DNA from: Misgurnus anguillicaudatus
Lineage: Eukaryota; Chordata; Actinopteri; Cypriniformes; Cobitidae
Assembly (NCBI RefSeq): GCF_027580225.2
Contig: NC_073352.2
Coordinates: forward strand, 746,501 to 810,500
Length of the DNA stretch: 64,000 bases
Direction of reading: 5' to 3'
Positions within the stretch are counted from its first letter, which is position 1, and each line of letters starts with the position of its first letter. Under the pieces are notes generated by a model. It saw only the letters and a list, made by a program, of their open reading frames with translations, did no database searches and was not told the origin of the DNA. This document shows positions 34,230 through 46,668 of the stretch, piece by piece. The position numbers were made by a program, and so were the translations under genes.

Positions 34230-35807
34230 TAGGGCTGTCCTCGACTAAGGATTTACACATTCGAATCAGAATTGTCGAATCTTTTCATAGTCGACCGATA
34301 GTCGAATCATCTATGTGTGTGTGCATGGGTTGGGAGGGGGTCAGACCAGGTACAAATTGATAACTTTTATTTTCTTTCACAAGCAGCACACATAAACAAG
34401 TTTCTGATAAAGTGACCAAAACTGTCTTTCAAGTGATTAACGAAGACAAAACTGACGATGCATTTATATATTTTTAAGGTAAAATGTAAGGCAACATTTG
34501 TTTAATTATTCCTCATAACATTTTAAAGCCACGATCTACAGAACATCACACAAAAAAACTTTTTGATAGCTAAACCTAAAAATATAACAAAGGTGACCCT
34601 GCCTTGGAAACCTCGGCTAATTCAGTGTTATTTAATTTGGAGATTAAGCGCGTCAAAGCAGTCATGACCAAAAAAAACGACAAGTGACAAATAATTTGTG
34701 ATTGTTACTGCAAATTATAAAAACTAAGCTTTATATACAATTCATAAAAACACTGAAATTAATGATTTTATAGACACTACGCGTTATTATTTAGCACAGA
34801 AATACCTGCTTGATTTCACTTTGATCATCTCCATTCACTTTAGATACAGAAACAACTGATGATATTATTTATTTCAGGAATCTCTTTTCTATCATTTGAA
34901 AGTGAACACCGACCATATTATTAAATCACAAGAAAGACAGTCGTGTCAGGCATAAATATAGGTTCGGTGCAGATATTTTACGTTTCATTACCGAATTTAA
35001 AGAAACGGCTTACCTGTTTTGTAGTTTAACTTTTGACAAGATAACCACTATGTTTTTAATACATTTTAAAAATGTATACCCTTCGAAAACATCCGTTTTT
35101 AATGTTTAGTTTGATGAACTTCTAAATATGAGACGAAGAACACCTAGCACGTTCGGCTAAATTGCATGCGCAACCATGGCCAGCACGCAATAGTGCAAAA
35201 TCTATACAACGAAAAGCAATCCAAAATGTACAGACTTAAATTAGATCAGAATTTACGTTTATAAAAAATACATTTTTTTAATAAAATAAGGTCAGAAGTA
35301 ACAAAGTGCAGAACAAATGTGCAAAATGCCCCAAGTGCACGAAAACAAAACACAAGCCAAATAGATACATCAGATAACCCAGAGTGATTTATAAATAAAA
35401 TAAAATAAAGAAATTATTAAAAGAATATAAGTATAGCCAGAATTGCCAGCTTTTTCTTTTAAATGTAGAAACAAAGAGGCAATGGTTTATTAACATATGA
35501 ACCTCTTATGGACGTGTAGCCCGGTCACAGGGGTTGCTGGATTTATTAACGCATTTTAAAAATATTTATTGAAAGCTAATACTTCACATATTATTTGCAG
35601 AATTATAATAATATGCTGTATATTAATATATTGGGAGAAAGCTGTTATATGTGAAATCAGATTTGTGCACAGTGCACCCATATACGGCCAAAATTAAAGG
35701 ATCCTCATTTCATAACACATCTGCGACGATTCGACTGTGAGATTGGTAGTCGAATCAGGCTTCTCCTATCGATGCATCGAATCTTTGACTATTCGGGGTC
35801 ACCCCTA
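34230..35807. mobile_element. hAT, 1.58 kb
   Basis: Ends TAGGGCTGTCCTCGAC and GGGGTCACCCCTA, with ACATATAT (34222-34229) and ATATATAT (35808-35815) matching at 7 of 8. Subterminal TCGAATC and GTCGA words occur at both ends. No transposase frame. Inserted in the same TA/GTAT-rich tract. Confidence 0.85.
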
Positions 35808-35817
35808 ATATATATAT

Positions 35818-37060
35818 ACAGTTGAAAGAAAAAGTATGTGAACCCTTTGGGCTTACTTGGATTTCTTCATAAATTGGTCATAAAATGTGTTCTGCTTAGG
35901 GCTGGGATAAACGATTATTTTTTAAATGATTAATCTAGCGATTATTTTTTCGATGCATCGATTAATCGAACGATTCATTTTATCAGTCCGATTCTCGATT
36001 ATCTCCCCATTAATTAACTAATAGCAATTTATACATGTTGATTTACATATCTGAATGTAAACATTTCAAAATATGTTCATTGCTCTTAAAATTTCAAAAT
36101 AAAAAAAGACTATACAAGTGCAAAATAATGCATTCTTAGTCAGAGGTAGCATTCAATAAAGCGTTTGCAGCTCATACTGTGCAGTTTAGTAAATGAATAA
36201 AAATCTCAAGTTCAAATTACTTTATTTTGCATGCATTTATGAGCAAAACGTCTTCAATGTGCCTTTTAATGGTCAGTGTAACTTTTAAAACTTTATTTGT
36301 TTAATCCACGTTGTTTTCGTGCTGTTCTAGTCCATTTAATGACAGAGATAAACACAATTATAGACTTAAGAGGCACATACATTTTTAAATCTCTTTCTCT
36401 TAAGTTTGTTAAGATAGATGAGGACTTATTTACTGCTGGACAGAGAGTGAATGAAAGCGCAGTCTTCTGGCAACAGTGACATATTTCATTGCTTTCTGTT
36501 AAATTGCTCAAAGTCATGACTGTTTAAAACACACTTCACATTCATGATTTTATGGTAAAATGACACTTTTTCGCGCCAATCCACAAGCATTTAAACCATA
36601 AACAAAGCACTTTCACTTCAATTGAGCATGAGCAGCGCAGCAGAACTGATGCAGAAACGATTGCAGCACAGTTGTTACAAAGCCGCGAACTCGCGCTGCT
36701 CATGTGGCAGGGTGCATGCTTGTTAACATTGGCGCTGAAAAAAAACACGCGCTGCACGTACAGATCGTACTGAAACCGGCGTGGACTGAAGCCACTCGCG
36801 TTGCTACTGTTCTACGGCGCCGCCTTTTTGGGTCTGACGAATCGACGCGCATATTTTGCGTTGACGTATTTTTTGCGTCTACGTCGTCAATGCATTGTCC
36901 CAGCCCTAGTTCTGATCTTCATCTAAGTCACAACAATAGAGAAACACAGTCTGCTTAAACTAATACGCACAAGCATTATACGTTTTAATGTTTTTATTGA
37001 ACACAACACGTAAACATTCATAGTGCAGGGTGGAAAAAGTATGTGAACCTTTGGGTCTAT
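35818..37060. mobile_element. Tc1/mariner-like fragment, split by a hAT
   Basis: Starts at a TA followed by CAGTTGAAAGAAAAAGTATG and resumes after the inserted hAT with CTTCATCTAAGTCACAACAA. The phrase AAAGTATGTGAACC recurs near 37038. This pattern resembles the 5' part of teleost mariner-like elements. No opposite end is found, so the element is truncated near 37060. No transposase. Confidence 0.6.
35897..36908. mobile_element. hAT, 1.0 kb, nested in mariner-like fragment
   Basis: Ends TAGGGCTGGGATAAACG and TTGTCCCAGCCCTA, with GTTCTGCT (35889-35896) and GTTCTGAT (36909-36916) matching at 7 of 8. Subterminal GATTAATC and ATCGATTAATCG words. Non-coding; the 60-84 residue frames inside are not credible. 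Confidence 0.9.
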
Positions 37061-37672
37061 TAATTTATTAATGTACATCTGCAATGATGTCTCCCACACA
37101 ACATTTATCTACTTGTACAATAACAACATCCATATTAGTGCTAATGTTTTGCTTTTCGTCTACAGCGCATTTTGAGTTTCTGCACGAGAGAGCCCCCTGA
37201 CTTTTGGATGTAGCGGCCTTTCACCGTAATTCATTGAAAAGAGAGAAAGAGCGAGAGAGAGTTCCGTTGAGCAGCAGCAAAAAGATGAGCTCCTGATTTT
37301 TTGACTTTTAATGTTGTTTTAAAATAAGACAAGCATTCAGTTTTATCAGATTTAAGACAGAAAGACTTTCTACAACTAAATACCTGCAAAAAGAGATTAA
37401 ATTAATCAGGAAAAAACAGCAGAAGACAACTGACAGAAAAGAGCCTAAAAGTTCATTCAGCTGCCACAGAGAGAAAAGAAGAAAAACCTGAGTGACCACA
37501 GACATACTGCACAAGGTCTACAATCAACTACCTTTATTTTTGGAGAAAGATTTTGACCAGAAATTGCTATTTTTGGATTAATTAAGCTACAATATAAGGG
37601 CTTACTTCATTGAATATCTGCCTTTTCATAGAACAACAACAAACTGTCAGTAACTGTCAGAAGATTTGAACA

Positions 37673-39139
37673 ATGACAGATTCAATCCCCATCACATACC
37701 CATCTAAAGCTAGCAATGAGATCTTAAAGAAAAAATATAAAGAAAAGCTCCTCAAGGACAGACCCGAGACACTGTACTGTGACTTATACAAAAATGGAGA
37801 GGTCAGTAATGCCATATTTTACACAGAAGAGCCGGAAGCTTGGCATTCAGCAGTAAGACAGCATTACATTACTGTCATCAGAAAGGGCATCAGTAACGGG
37901 TGGAAACTGCAGATCAAAGAAAATGATCATTCAGATTCGGTCATCATAACACTTAATCTGTACAAAAATGGGACTGTGATGATTCAGGGCGATCTGAAAC
38001 AGTTTGGAAAAGATTTTCTCCAAATTAAAGAAAAGGCCCAGCTGAACAAAACAAACCACAATACAATGAAACAAACAGAAGACACGACCACCTGTCAAAA
38101 CACCAATGAGCAGTCAACAGATGACAGTGAGATCTCCCTTTTAAACAGCACCATCAACGATATGAAAGAAAAATTCAGAGAGATGGAGATGGAACTAATA
38201 CAACTGAGAGAGGAGCTACATAAAGTAACAAAACAGACTGATCAAACAGAGAAAGAAGAAGATTACAGGAAAGAAATAGCAATGTTAAAAGAAGAACTTA
38301 AGGAACTGAAAATACAGAGAGAGGAGGACAACAAACAACTATCTGTAATAAGAGAAGAGATGAGAGAACTGATAGGGGACAGACAGTCCTACAGAAAACA
38401 ATTGTCAGGTCAAAAAGAGCAGCAGCTGACACAAAAAGAAGAAGAAGAAGAACAACATAGTCAAGATCTGACTCCTTCATCAGCTCCAATAACTATCAAC
38501 CACAGCAGCCCTCCTCCATCTGACTCCAACAGTCAAACACAGCCTGAAATCATACTTTTGATGGACTCCAATGGGAAGTTTATTAATGAAAAGAAACTGT
38601 TCCCAAAAAGAAATGTTAAAAAAATATGGTGCCCAAACACACAGAAGGCTTTGGAGCTCTTATGTGAAGAACAGCTGGGTTCCCCCAGTCATATTATCAT
38701 CCATACCGGCACCAACGACCTGAGAGCCCTGCAAGAGAGAGTAGCTACAGCTCTCATACACGTCACAGAGAAGGCATCCTCCAACTTCCCTTCAGGGGGA
38801 ATGCTTATATGGTACAGAGCACAGCTCTCAGACTCCATCAAGTCTATAAAAGTTGAAAAATTTTACATTTGGTTAAAAATTCAAAAAGATATCGTGTCCA
38901 CGGACCGTGACATATTCTTGTGTGCTACATATTTACCCCCAGCTGATTCTCCTTATTTTAATCAAGACACATTTACCATCCTACAAGATGAGATCTGCCA
39001 TTTCCAGACCAAAGGCAATGTAATATTGTGTGGCGATCTAAATGCCAGGACTGGAAATGAACCAGACTTTGTCAATACAGGGAGACAAATATATTACAAG
39101 CACCATGCACCCTCTGCCCTCACGCCATCCCAGAAATAA
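37673..39139 (+). pseudogene. LINE ORF1 fused in frame to ORF2 endonuclease
   Basis: A 488-codon frame from ATG 37673, close to the expected ORF1 start after the 5' UTR. Residues 1-125: a globular N-terminal part. About 150-265: a long Glu/Lys-rich coiled coil, likely for trimer assembly. Then a Ser/Pro/Gln-rich linker. About 292-365: the start of an SGNH/esterase-like domain, with LLMDSNGKFI (Asp-Ser in place of the usual Gly-Asp-Ser) and HTGTNDL. After about residue 380 the sequence is that of a LINE endonuclease: ATYLPP, CGDLNARTG with the catalytic Asp-x-Asn, then out of frame. The end of ORF1, the spacer and the endonuclease N-terminus (catalytic Asn and Glu) are gone. The join near 38800-38812 keeps the frame. 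ORF2 then continues in another frame from about 39076. Confidence 0.8.
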
Positions 39140-42002
39140 TTATGATAAACTCACCAACAGAAGTGGGAAAAGTCTCCTAGAGCTCTGTCAATCACTGGGC
39201 TTGTATATAGTGAACGGTCGCATTAGAGGAGACTCTTTCGGCTGTTACACCTTTAATTCTTTTCTGGGTAACAGCACTGTAGATTACTTCATTACAGACA
39301 TTGATCCAGTGCTTCTCAGAGCATTTACAGTCAGTCCTCAAACACCTCTGTCAGATCACTGTAAAATTACACTTTACCTAAAACAAACTCAAAACCATAC
39401 AATATACAAACAACCCTCTCAATTAGAAAGATTGCAACAATCTTACAAATGGAGAAAAAACACCAAAGAAAATTATCAAAGTGCAATGGAAAATCAAGGT
39501 ATCAACCTATTATTGGACAAATTTATAATGAACTCTTATCCACAAAATAAAGAAGGAATAAATCTGGCTGTAAATGACATCACTTATATATTCCACAAAT
39601 TGGCATCGATCTGCGAATTAAAAAAAATATCAAAAAGGAAACCAAGAAACAACACAGAAAAATGGTTTGACAATACGTGTAAAAGTCTCAGAACAACAGT
39701 ACGAAAGCTTTCAAATCAAAAACACAGGGATCCTGACAATCAAGAACTCCGCCATCAATATAATCAAGTTCTTAAAGAATACAAACAAACTCTCAGAGCA
39801 AAAAAGGAAAAACATACAGAAGAAATATTCAATGAAATGGAGGAGTCAATAAATACAAGTAACTTCTGGAATCACTGGAACGCTCTCTATAGATCAAAAC
39901 AAGAAGAATTGGCCATTCAAAATGGAAACATATGGAAGACACACTTTGAAAATCTGTACAAAACAACCGAGATAAATCCTGCTCGAAATAAAATCAAAAC
40001 TAAATTAGAAATCCTTAAAGAAAAAATTAAAGATAACCAGAATCCTCTGGATTTCCCATTCACAATGAAAGAGCTAATTGATAGATTACATGCATTAAAA
40101 TCAAACAAAGCATGTGGCATTGATGGAATATTGAATGAAATGATTAAATACACCAATACCAAATTTAAGACTGCAATAATCTTATTATTTAACACCGTAC
40201 TGAGTGTAGGATATTTTCCGGATGCCTGGAATCAAGGCCTCATTACGCCCATCTTTAAACAAGGAGACAAATTTGACCCGAACAATTACAGAGGCATATG
40301 TGTCAACAGCAACCTGGGGAAAGTATTCTGTTCCATTATTAATCAAAGACTGCAAAACTTTCTTAAAACCCACAACGTCTTGGAGAAAAGTCAAATTGGA
40401 TTTCTGCCCAAACACAGAACTTCGGACCACATCTATACCCTCCACACTCTCGTTGATAAACATGTACACCAAAACAAAGCCAAAGTTTTCGCTTGCTTTG
40501 TTGATTTTGAGAAGGCTTTTGATTCGATATGGCATGAGGGACTCTTCTTAAAATTACTGGAAAATGGGATTGGAGGGAGAACGTTTGATTTAATCAGTAA
40601 CATGTACAAAAATAACTCATGTGCGGTGAAAATAGGCAACAATCGCACAGAATTTTTCTCACAACAACGAGGAGTCAGACAAGGTTGCCCATTAAGCCCC
40701 AGTCTATTTAACATTTATATCAATGAATTAGCCAAAACCCTAAATAATTCCACTGCTCCTGGCCCAACCCTGAATGAATCAGAAATTAAATGTCTCCTCT
40801 TTGCAGATGATTTAGTCATTCTGTCCAAAACAAAAGAGGGACTGCAACAGCTCCTTGACCTCTTAGAAACATTCAGTCAAACATGGGCTCTTAAAATTAA
40901 TATGGCAAAGACCAAAATAATGATTTTTCAAAACCGATCCAGATGCAGGGAATATAAATACACCTTCAGAGCAGGAGACCAAGTTATCCAACACACCCAT
41001 GAATACACCTATCTGGGACTAAAAATAAGTTCAACTGGGAACTTTAATTCGGCAATAAAAGAACTAAAAGCAAAATCATTGAGAGTCTTCTATATGATTA
41101 AAAATACAATCCAATATGACATTCCAACTCAAACATGGTTAAAAATCATAAAGGCAATAATTGAACCAATTGCATTATATGGCAGTGAAATATGGGGACC
41201 ACTAAGAACTCAAGATTTTTCTAAATGGGAAAAAGAGGAAACCGAAACGTTGCATACCCAAATTTGTAAGAGCATCCTAAAAGTAAATAGAGCAACACCA
41301 AACAATTCATGTAGAGCTGAATTAGGGCAATACCCCTTATTGATCACCATCCAAAAAAGAGCTCTGAAATTTTACAAGCACTTACAATCCAGTGACCCAA
41401 ACTCATATCAGGCTCAAGCCCTGCAGTGTGAAGAGCAGAACCTGCACAGATCTGGAGGCCTTTCACAACTCATGATAGATCTACATCCAGACCAACAAAG
41501 CCCTTTTTGGCCCAAACAAATTATAAAAGTACAAAAGCAAAAATACATAGCCTATTGGAAAGATGTCACACAATCACAAAGAAAGATGGAACTTTATTTA
41601 CAACTGAGAGAGGATTACAGGCCAGCAGAATACCTGAACTGTGTGAAAGATCATAAAATGAGAAAGACACTAACTAAATACAGATTGAGTGATCATTATC
41701 TGGCCATAGAGAGAGGACGTCACAAACAAAGATGGCAGCCTCGAGAGCAGAGACTGTGTTTATTGTGTGCACAGAAAGCTGTGGAAACAGAAGAACACTT
41801 TTTTCTACAATGTGATCAGTATCAAAACATTCGATCTGCCTACTTTACAACATTTGAACAAATAATGCCAAATTTTATGGCACTATCAAACCCAGAAAAA
41901 TTAAAATGTATATTGGGAGAAAAATCCAGCTTGATCACAACAGCAGCAAAATATGTAACAGCCTGCCATAAACAGAGAGAGTCAGCCAGTGTACCTAACT
42001 AA
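39042..42002 (+). CDS. LINE ORF2: endonuclease C-terminus and reverse transcriptase
   Basis: A 986-residue open frame. The ATG at 39042 is internal, because the endonuclease begins in the other frame. The frames switch near 39075-39080, consistent with a 2-nt loss. Order: endonuclease C-terminus with VDYFITD and SDHCKI (catalytic His); a basic linker with WFDNTCK; reverse transcriptase motif A FVDFEKAFDSIW, motif B GVRQGCPLSPSLFN, motif C FADDLVIL with the catalytic Asp pair, and YTYLGLKIS; a C-terminal region with RLCLLCAQ and EEHFFLQC, a C-x2-C/H/C zinc-like element. No stop or frameshift occurs over 2.9 kb, so this is the best-preserved reverse transcriptase in the window. The element is still probably inactive because the endonuclease N-terminus is deleted. 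It lies antisense in the nup210 intron. Confidence 0.9.
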   Translation: MPGLEMNQTLSIQGDKYITSTMHPLPSRHPRNNYDKLTNRSGKSLLELCQSLGLYIVNGRIRGDSFGCYTFNSFLGNSTVDYFITDIDPVLLRAFTVSPQTPLSDHCKITLYLKQTQNHTIYKQPSQLERLQQSYKWRKNTKENYQSAMENQGINLLLDKFIMNSYPQNKEGINLAVNDITYIFHKLASICELKKISKRKPRNNTEKWFDNTCKSLRTTVRKLSNQKHRDPDNQELRHQYNQVLKEYKQTLRAKKEKHTEEIFNEMEESINTSNFWNHWNALYRSKQEELAIQNGNIWKTHFENLYKTTEINPARNKIKTKLEILKEKIKDNQNPLDFPFTMKELIDRLHALKSNKACGIDGILNEMIKYTNTKFKTAIILLFNTVLSVGYFPDAWNQGLITPIFKQGDKFDPNNYRGICVNSNLGKVFCSIINQRLQNFLKTHNVLEKSQIGFLPKHRTSDHIYTLHTLVDKHVHQNKAKVFACFVDFEKAFDSIWHEGLFLKLLENGIGGRTFDLISNMYKNNSCAVKIGNNRTEFFSQQRGVRQGCPLSPSLFNIYINELAKTLNNSTAPGPTLNESEIKCLLFADDLVILSKTKEGLQQLLDLLETFSQTWALKINMAKTKIMIFQNRSRCREYKYTFRAGDQVIQHTHEYTYLGLKISSTGNFNSAIKELKAKSLRVFYMIKNTIQYDIPTQTWLKIIKAIIEPIALYGSEIWGPLRTQDFSKWEKEETETLHTQICKSILKVNRATPNNSCRAELGQYPLLITIQKRALKFYKHLQSSDPNSYQAQALQCEEQNLHRSGGLSQLMIDLHPDQQSPFWPKQIIKVQKQKYIAYWKDVTQSQRKMELYLQLREDYRPAEYLNCVKDHKMRKTLTKYRLSDHYLAIERGRHKQRWQPREQRLCLLCAQKAVETEEHFFLQCDQYQNIRSAYFTTFEQIMPNFMALSNPEKLKCILGEKSSLITTAAKYVTACHKQRESASVPN

Positions 42003-42257
42003 AGTCAGATTTAACATCTTAACATGTCTGAATAGATGTACAAAGTTTTTTACTTATGTTTTGCATTTATGTATTATTATAATTTTTTTTTCTTTTTTAT
42101 TCATTTATTTAAATGTGTGTATATATATACATTTATTTTGTTTTTGTCTATATATTATAACCAATATTTTTTTTTTTTTTTTATGTTTATGTAATGGCCA
42201 ATGCTTTGGCAATGCTGTACAAGTCATGCCAATAAAGCTTATTTGAATTTGAATTTG

Positions 42258-42873
<616 letters not shown>

Positions 42874-43097
42874 CCGTTTCTCAATCCGAAGGTCGCATAT
42901 GCAGGCTGTATGTCATCAAGCCTGGTTTATTATTTTCAGACATTTGCAAGTCATAAGCATATTACAACAATGTATGATTAACAAAGAATAATAGTCAACT
43001 TTATAATTGTAAATATTCTGAAATAAGACAGTCTTGATGACATATGCAGCTTGCAAATGCGACCTCCGGAGGCTACAGTCTTCGGATTGAGAAACGG
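42874..43097. mobile_element. palindromic MITE
   Basis: Left CCGTTTCTCAATCCGAAG mirrors right CTTCGGATTGAGAAACGG. Inner words ATGTCATCAAG and CTTGATGACAT extend the palindrome, so most of the 224 bp can fold on itself. Target duplication not resolved. Confidence 0.8.
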
Positions 43098-44085
43098 CCA
43101 ATATCTTCCCTCATTGTTCCTCCCCCAATTCAGCGGGTCGTCAACGATATCAGTTGCCTTCCCTTGCAAATAGCGCATTAACTCCGCGTCTGCTGGCTGT
43201 TTGCGTTAACACAAACCTTAAAAAATATAAAAGTCATAGCACACTATTCCCGAATAGTCCGCACGTTTGAGACTTTAAATGAAGTTTCTAAGTTAAACGG
43301 TTCGAGCTAAATTAATTGCGGAAATTTGGTTTGGAATAATAATATTAATAATAATAATAATAATAATAAAAAGCCCAGTAACAACAGTACAAACTTGTTA
43401 AGCTCATTATTATCTATGTCCATATAGCATTTGCCTAACAAGCAACAATTTAAAAAACCTATCATTAATCTTTAACTAAATAAATAAATAATCAGATATT
43501 TGTTTAAAATTTCAAATAACTGTATGCTCTATTATTTAAAAATCAGTTTTGCCCATTAGTTCAAAACAAGCAACATGGTTGTAAACAATGAGGTAAATAG
43601 AAACATTTAATTCAAATGTTTTAGCTGTTATTTATTTACTTTATTTTTATTGTAAATTTCAATTCGTGTCATAGTAATTTTCAGTTTAAATTTTGCTTTT
43701 AAAATGTTAAATTTTCATATTTTTCTCTATTTACTTATTTATTTTATATTTACCTAGATTGACTTTAAAGCTTGCTTCAACTTGAAGTAATTGAAAGATC
43801 ATGTGTTACTGGAGTCTGTAATTATTAACGAATATTTTATTATTAGAGTGCAGCATTTTATCAAGCTTTTCTGGTCTTGTGCAATTAAATAGAACAAAAT
43901 AAAACGAAAAAGGTCAATTTTTACAGTTGGGTTAAAAGAAGTTTGATATTAGCAGCGTTTTTAAGATTTTTAAACTATCGGTATCTGCTTTAACCATTAA
44001 AAAAACATATCGGTCAACCCCCTAGTTTTTTTATATGAATTTGTTCTGAATGTTGTCTCTGGTATACTGTTAAATCACCTAAAAG
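43098..44085. other. AT-rich intronic sequence, no gene seen
   Basis: Contains an ATA/ATAATA tract near 43338-43370 and a hAT-like end TATCGGTCAACCCCCTA near 44009-44025 with no partner. No exon. Confidence 0.5.
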
Positions 44086-44282
44086 CAGTGCTTCCCAATT
44101 CTGGTCCTCGAGCACTCCCTCACAGAAAGTTTTAGATGTCTCCTTATTTAACTTATTAGCTTGTTAGGGAGACGTGCTTACTATTTTGGAAGGAGGCTGA
44201 TAAGTTGAATCAGGTTTTTTAATAAGGAGACATATAAAACTTTCTGGGAGGGGTGCTTGAGGACCAGTACTGGGAAGCACTG
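44086..44282. mobile_element. hAT-type MITE, 197 bp
   Basis: Ends CAGTGCTTCCCAATTCTGG and CCAGTACTGGGAAGCACTG. The flanks ACCTAAAAG and ACCTAAAG are an 8-bp duplication with one inserted base. Palindromic over most of its length. Confidence 0.88.
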
Positions 44283-44521
44283 ACCTAAAGTGATTAAATA
44301 ATGTTTTCACATGTAGTAGTTTAAAAGAAGAATCCTGTAATTGCCAATTTAGGTTGTTTTTAGTTTTTCAGACAGATTTTCAGAAATCAGATACTACTTT
44401 GGAAGTCACATGTACAGACAAACCAAATGACTTAACCAAAATTAATATTAGCAATAACATCATCAGGACACTGGCAGCAATGACAAAGCTTTACCAACAT
44501 CAAATCACCACCTATAGTTTA

Positions 44522-44725
<204 letters not shown>

Positions 44726-44806
44726 TTAATGCATTGCTTTGTGAAGAAGTGTTTCATCTAAACTTGACTTAATTCAAGCGGTCATACTTGTGTGTAGGGA
44801 TGTCAC

Positions 44807-44960
44807 TGTACCAAAATCTAGTAGTCTGTACCAATAACACAAAAAGTACACGTTACTCGGTACCCAAGTCGGTACTAGGGTTGTGCCGATAGACTAAAGT
44901 ATCGTGTATTGACAATCTTCAGACATATCGCCAATGGCAGGCTTTTATGCCGATAGTCAT
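44807..44960. repeat. two hAT left ends without partners
   Basis: TAGGGATGTCACTGTACC at 44807 and TAGGGTTGTGCCGATAGAC at about 44876 resemble left ends of two different hAT families, the second apparently inserted in the first. No right end with a matching duplication was found before 45520. The rest, 44961-45521, shows no gene. Confidence 0.5.
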
Positions 44961-45689
44961 GACGATAGTTGGCGAATGGTTATTATTATTATCATCATCA
45001 TAGTTTCACATTAACATGCACATTGCATGCTTTTCCTCACATGAGGGTTTTTGGGCTTCACTTTATGCGGAGAGCTTGTAGAGAGAGGATTCCTTCTAAC
45101 ACGCACCAGCATGGTTCTTGGGCTCCTAGCACCTAAAACCAGCGAGTGTCTTGTTCTAGCTCCCTGGCATGCAAGACATTTTAGAGCGCCTGGGCATTAA
45201 TGACGTGCTCAGATAAATGGCATCAGTTTTAAGAAGGTTACGGTCATGACGGTGTTGCTCTTGTTCTCTGTTGTCCACCAATCAAGTGACTTTTCATGAG
45301 TAAAAAATGAACAAATAAATACATGAGTAAACTACTGCCCCTGGGAAAGTTACCCAATTTTGCTCCTGTCTGTCACTCATGTTTTTGTGAAAATCTCTTA
45401 CTGCTCTTGACTAAATCACTTTTCTAAGTGTTGGTCAGGGCTCTACACTAACCTTTTTCCCAAGGAGTACATTTGCTTCTAAATAAAAATATTTAGGAAC
45501 ACAATAAAAAAAAAGTTGATTGGGGGGCCAAGATGGTGGCACGAGAGGTAGACGCTTTTGCTGATGCTCCTGCCTCACTCAACATAAAACTCATTATTTG
45601 CTCAGTTGAGTACTTAATTTAAACAATTTTGGCAATGCAACCTGAGGTATTATGTCATTAGAAACTTTTTGGCCTGATTCTTTTGGCCT

Positions 45690-45988
45690 GACTTATTGTT
45701 CGTTTCCATAACTTTCAAGACAAGCAGCGGGTTGTGGATGCCAGCAGACGTGCGGCCCAAAAGGGGGACCTGATGTACAACAGCTGTAAAATTTCGTTCT
45801 ATCAGGATTTTTCGGCTGATGTTCAACGCAGGCAACGGGAGTTTTATACGGCGCGGCAAAAGCTACAGCAGATGGGAGCACAGTATGTCATGCTTTACCC
45901 GGCCAAGCTCCGCGTTCCCATCGGTAAAACTACTAAAATTTGTGAATCCCCTGACGAAGTTCTGGCCTTTATTAACTCGACAAAGTGA
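45690..45988 (+). pseudogene. L1 ORF1 C-terminal fragment
   Basis: The frame reads LIVRFHNFQDKQRVVDASRR, then ISFYQDFSADVQRRQREF, MLYPAKLRV and SPDEVLAFI, and ends at TGA. This is the RRM-adjacent and C-terminal domain of L1 ORF1 proteins, which bind and chaperone element RNA. The ATG-like start suggested at 45734 is a GTG inside the domain, so there is no real start. The coiled coil and most of the RRM are missing: only about 90 bp of odd sequence separates the 5' UTR from this fragment, indicating an internal deletion. A spacer of about 60 bp precedes the inserted L2 tail. Confidence 0.85.
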
Positions 45989-46050
45989 ACGTCTTATCTT
46001 GAACTGTACCTGGTTACTTTAGATGGGCTTATATAACTTTACGGATCGTA

Positions 46051-46252
46051 TATACGTTACATTAGTAATACGTTTGCTTATAATGTTGATTTATAGCCGT
46101 AGCAAATTTAACTGCTTGTGCTACCGTTTATTATGTTGTGCTATCTGTCGATTTTCTGTGCTTTTCACTGCATCTATTATGTAAAGCTGCTTTGATACAA
46201 TTACCAAATTGTGAAAAGCGCTATATAAATAAAATTGAATTGAATTGAATTG
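46051..46252 (+). mobile_element. L2 LINE 3' tail (copy L2-C)
   Basis: Only the last 200 bp of the L2 3' UTR, almost identical to 57463-57664 (TACGTTACATTAGTAATACG onward) and ending GCGCTATATAAATAAAATTG plus a GAATT-type tail. It is inserted in the spacer between L1 ORF1 and ORF2. Confidence 0.9.
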
Positions 46253-46668
46253 TTCACGGTTGTTTTTGTTTTTTTGTTTTTTTTTATAATGTTCATTATA
46301 AGGTTCACTGTTAAAGTTTGGGCAGGCTCTTTTTTATCCGAGTACTTAATTTGTTATTTTATGAAGGGAGGAGCATTTCCATATGTCTGTATTTATACAT
46401 TAAAAATTGCCTTATGCATCAATGCTGGGTAGTAAACTAAGAATATGCACTGGGAATGTTAGGGGTTTGCATGGAACACTAAAATTAAGGAGGGTTATGT
46501 CTATTCTTATTAAGGTAAGGGTAGATATTGCCTTACTACAGGAAACACATCTAGATGATGAGGCACATTTAAAGTTAAAACACAGCTGGATTGGCCAAAT
46601 CTTTTTTTCATCATTTATAACTAGTAGTAGAGAGGTTGCTATACTTATTAATAAGAATATCCCTTTTA

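Noticed and set aside
46407..46421. Earlier start for L1 ORF2
   Set aside because: The upstream codon is TTG; the first ATG in frame is at 46422 and fits the family start better.
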